Shown here: positions 63,796 through 64,000 of the stretch, in pieces
Position numbering within the stretch: position 1 is the stretch's first letter
Layout of the letters: every line of letters starts with the position of its first letter
NCBI RefSeq assembly: GCF_001641335.1
Contig: NZ_LVEM01000009.1
Coordinates: 63,665-127,664, forward strand
Source of the DNA: Bradyrhizobium stylosanthis
Lineage (GTDB): Bacteria; Pseudomonadota; Alphaproteobacteria; Rhizobiales; Xanthobacteraceae
Length of the DNA stretch: 64,000 nucleotides
Direction: 5' to 3'
The notes under the pieces: generated by a model
Told to the model about the DNA's origin: nothing
The model's input: only the letters and a program-made list of their open reading frames with translations
The model's database searches: none
Translations under genes and position numbers: made by a program

Positions 63796-64000
63796 TCAAA
63801 TGAATTGATAGCGGAGGATGGCCGCCAATGGAGCGCGCTCCGGCAGTTGGTCTCGCGATACGGCCAATACCCTTGCCCCGGTGCATAGCGCTCGCCGTGC
63901 CACCTCATCGACGACGCTGTAGACCTCCGCATCATCGGAAGCGGCATAGGTCACGCTGCCGTCGATATCGCTGACGAGCCCTGGCACGACGGCGTCGAAG
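63796..64000 (-). CDS. baeRF-like (eRF1-domain-related) protein, C-terminal end only
   Basis: The visible 67 residues of a gene entering from the right edge read ASDDAEVYSVVDEVARRAL, then TGARVLAVSRDQLPE and PLAAILRYQF. This end block is typical of the bacterial eRF1-domain (baeRF) proteins of rhizobia, thought to act on ribosomes or translation stress. The start lies beyond the window. The call rests on the C-terminal block alone. Confidence 0.55.
   Translation of the reverse strand, partial: FDAVVPGLVSDIDGSVTYAASDDAEVYSVVDEVARRALCTGARVLAVSRDQLPERAPLAAILRYQFI

Overview
The window is high-GC alphaproteobacterial chromosome, most like Bradyrhizobium or a close relative. The evidence is the codon bias, the small heat-shock genes led by ROSE-type RNA thermometers, the many short rhizobial exported and PRC-barrel proteins, and Ku, GroESL and RpoH of rhizobial type. 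No 16S or other taxonomic marker is present, so the genus is an inference.

Layout. (1) 1-11.6 kb is ordinary chromosome: a Tat-exported peptide-binding protein (cut by the window edge), an AbgB-like amidohydrolase, an HtrA-like protein that has lost its catalytic triad, an esterase, DsbA-like and DsbB proteins, two hotdog thioesterases facing a TetR regulator with two visible operators, a PsiF protein and an AbrB-type membrane protein. (2) At 11.5 kb an intact tRNA-Leu(CAA) is followed by a P4-type tyrosine integrase and an AlpA/Xis-like protein, which marks the left edge of a mobile region. A 3' fragment of a second tRNA (elongator Met type) at 13.8 kb is a scar of another integration. (3) 14.5-28.8 kb is a dense defence-type region: an unknown two-gene operon, a decayed dnaE2, a GHKL-ATPase fused to a Shedu-like nuclease, a solo REase, a double-Mrr protein overlapping AbiV, AbiH, an overlapping pair of PD-(D/E)XK-like proteins, a DUF5677-like protein and another unknown pair. 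(4) 28.8-38.5 kb holds remnants of a conjugative element and DNA-repair genes: decayed ardC, an XRE regulator, Ku, an SRAP protein with a premature stop, two DUF736 proteins and a ParB-like protein with structured leaders. (5) 39.3-48.3 kb is a proteostasis cluster: HtrA/DegP, three Hsp20 proteins, GroEL, GroES, RpoH, a response regulator and small proteins, two of which share a new-looking domain. (6) 49-57 kb carries a flavin oxidoreductase, a Bax-inhibitor-1 protein and many small exported, PRC-barrel or soluble proteins. (7) 57-64 kb has Kup, a beta-hydroxyacid dehydrogenase, a succinate-semialdehyde-type dehydrogenase, a sorbosone-dehydrogenase-like protein and a partial baeRF-like protein.

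How it fits together. Regions 2-4 look like layered mobile DNA whose cargo is anti-phage or anti-plasmid defence, NHEJ and abasic-site repair. Region 5 looks like a heat and envelope-stress island with its own sigma factor, with thermometers controlling two near-duplicate class A sHsps. It is functionally similar to, but not the same as, the enterobacterial heat-resistance locus. The best candidates for undescribed biology are the overlapping gene pairs at 14.5-16.5, 24.8-26.0 and 27.0-28.8 kb, the GHKL-Shedu fusion, and the EKR(A/V)ILSSW-domain proteins in the heat-shock cluster.
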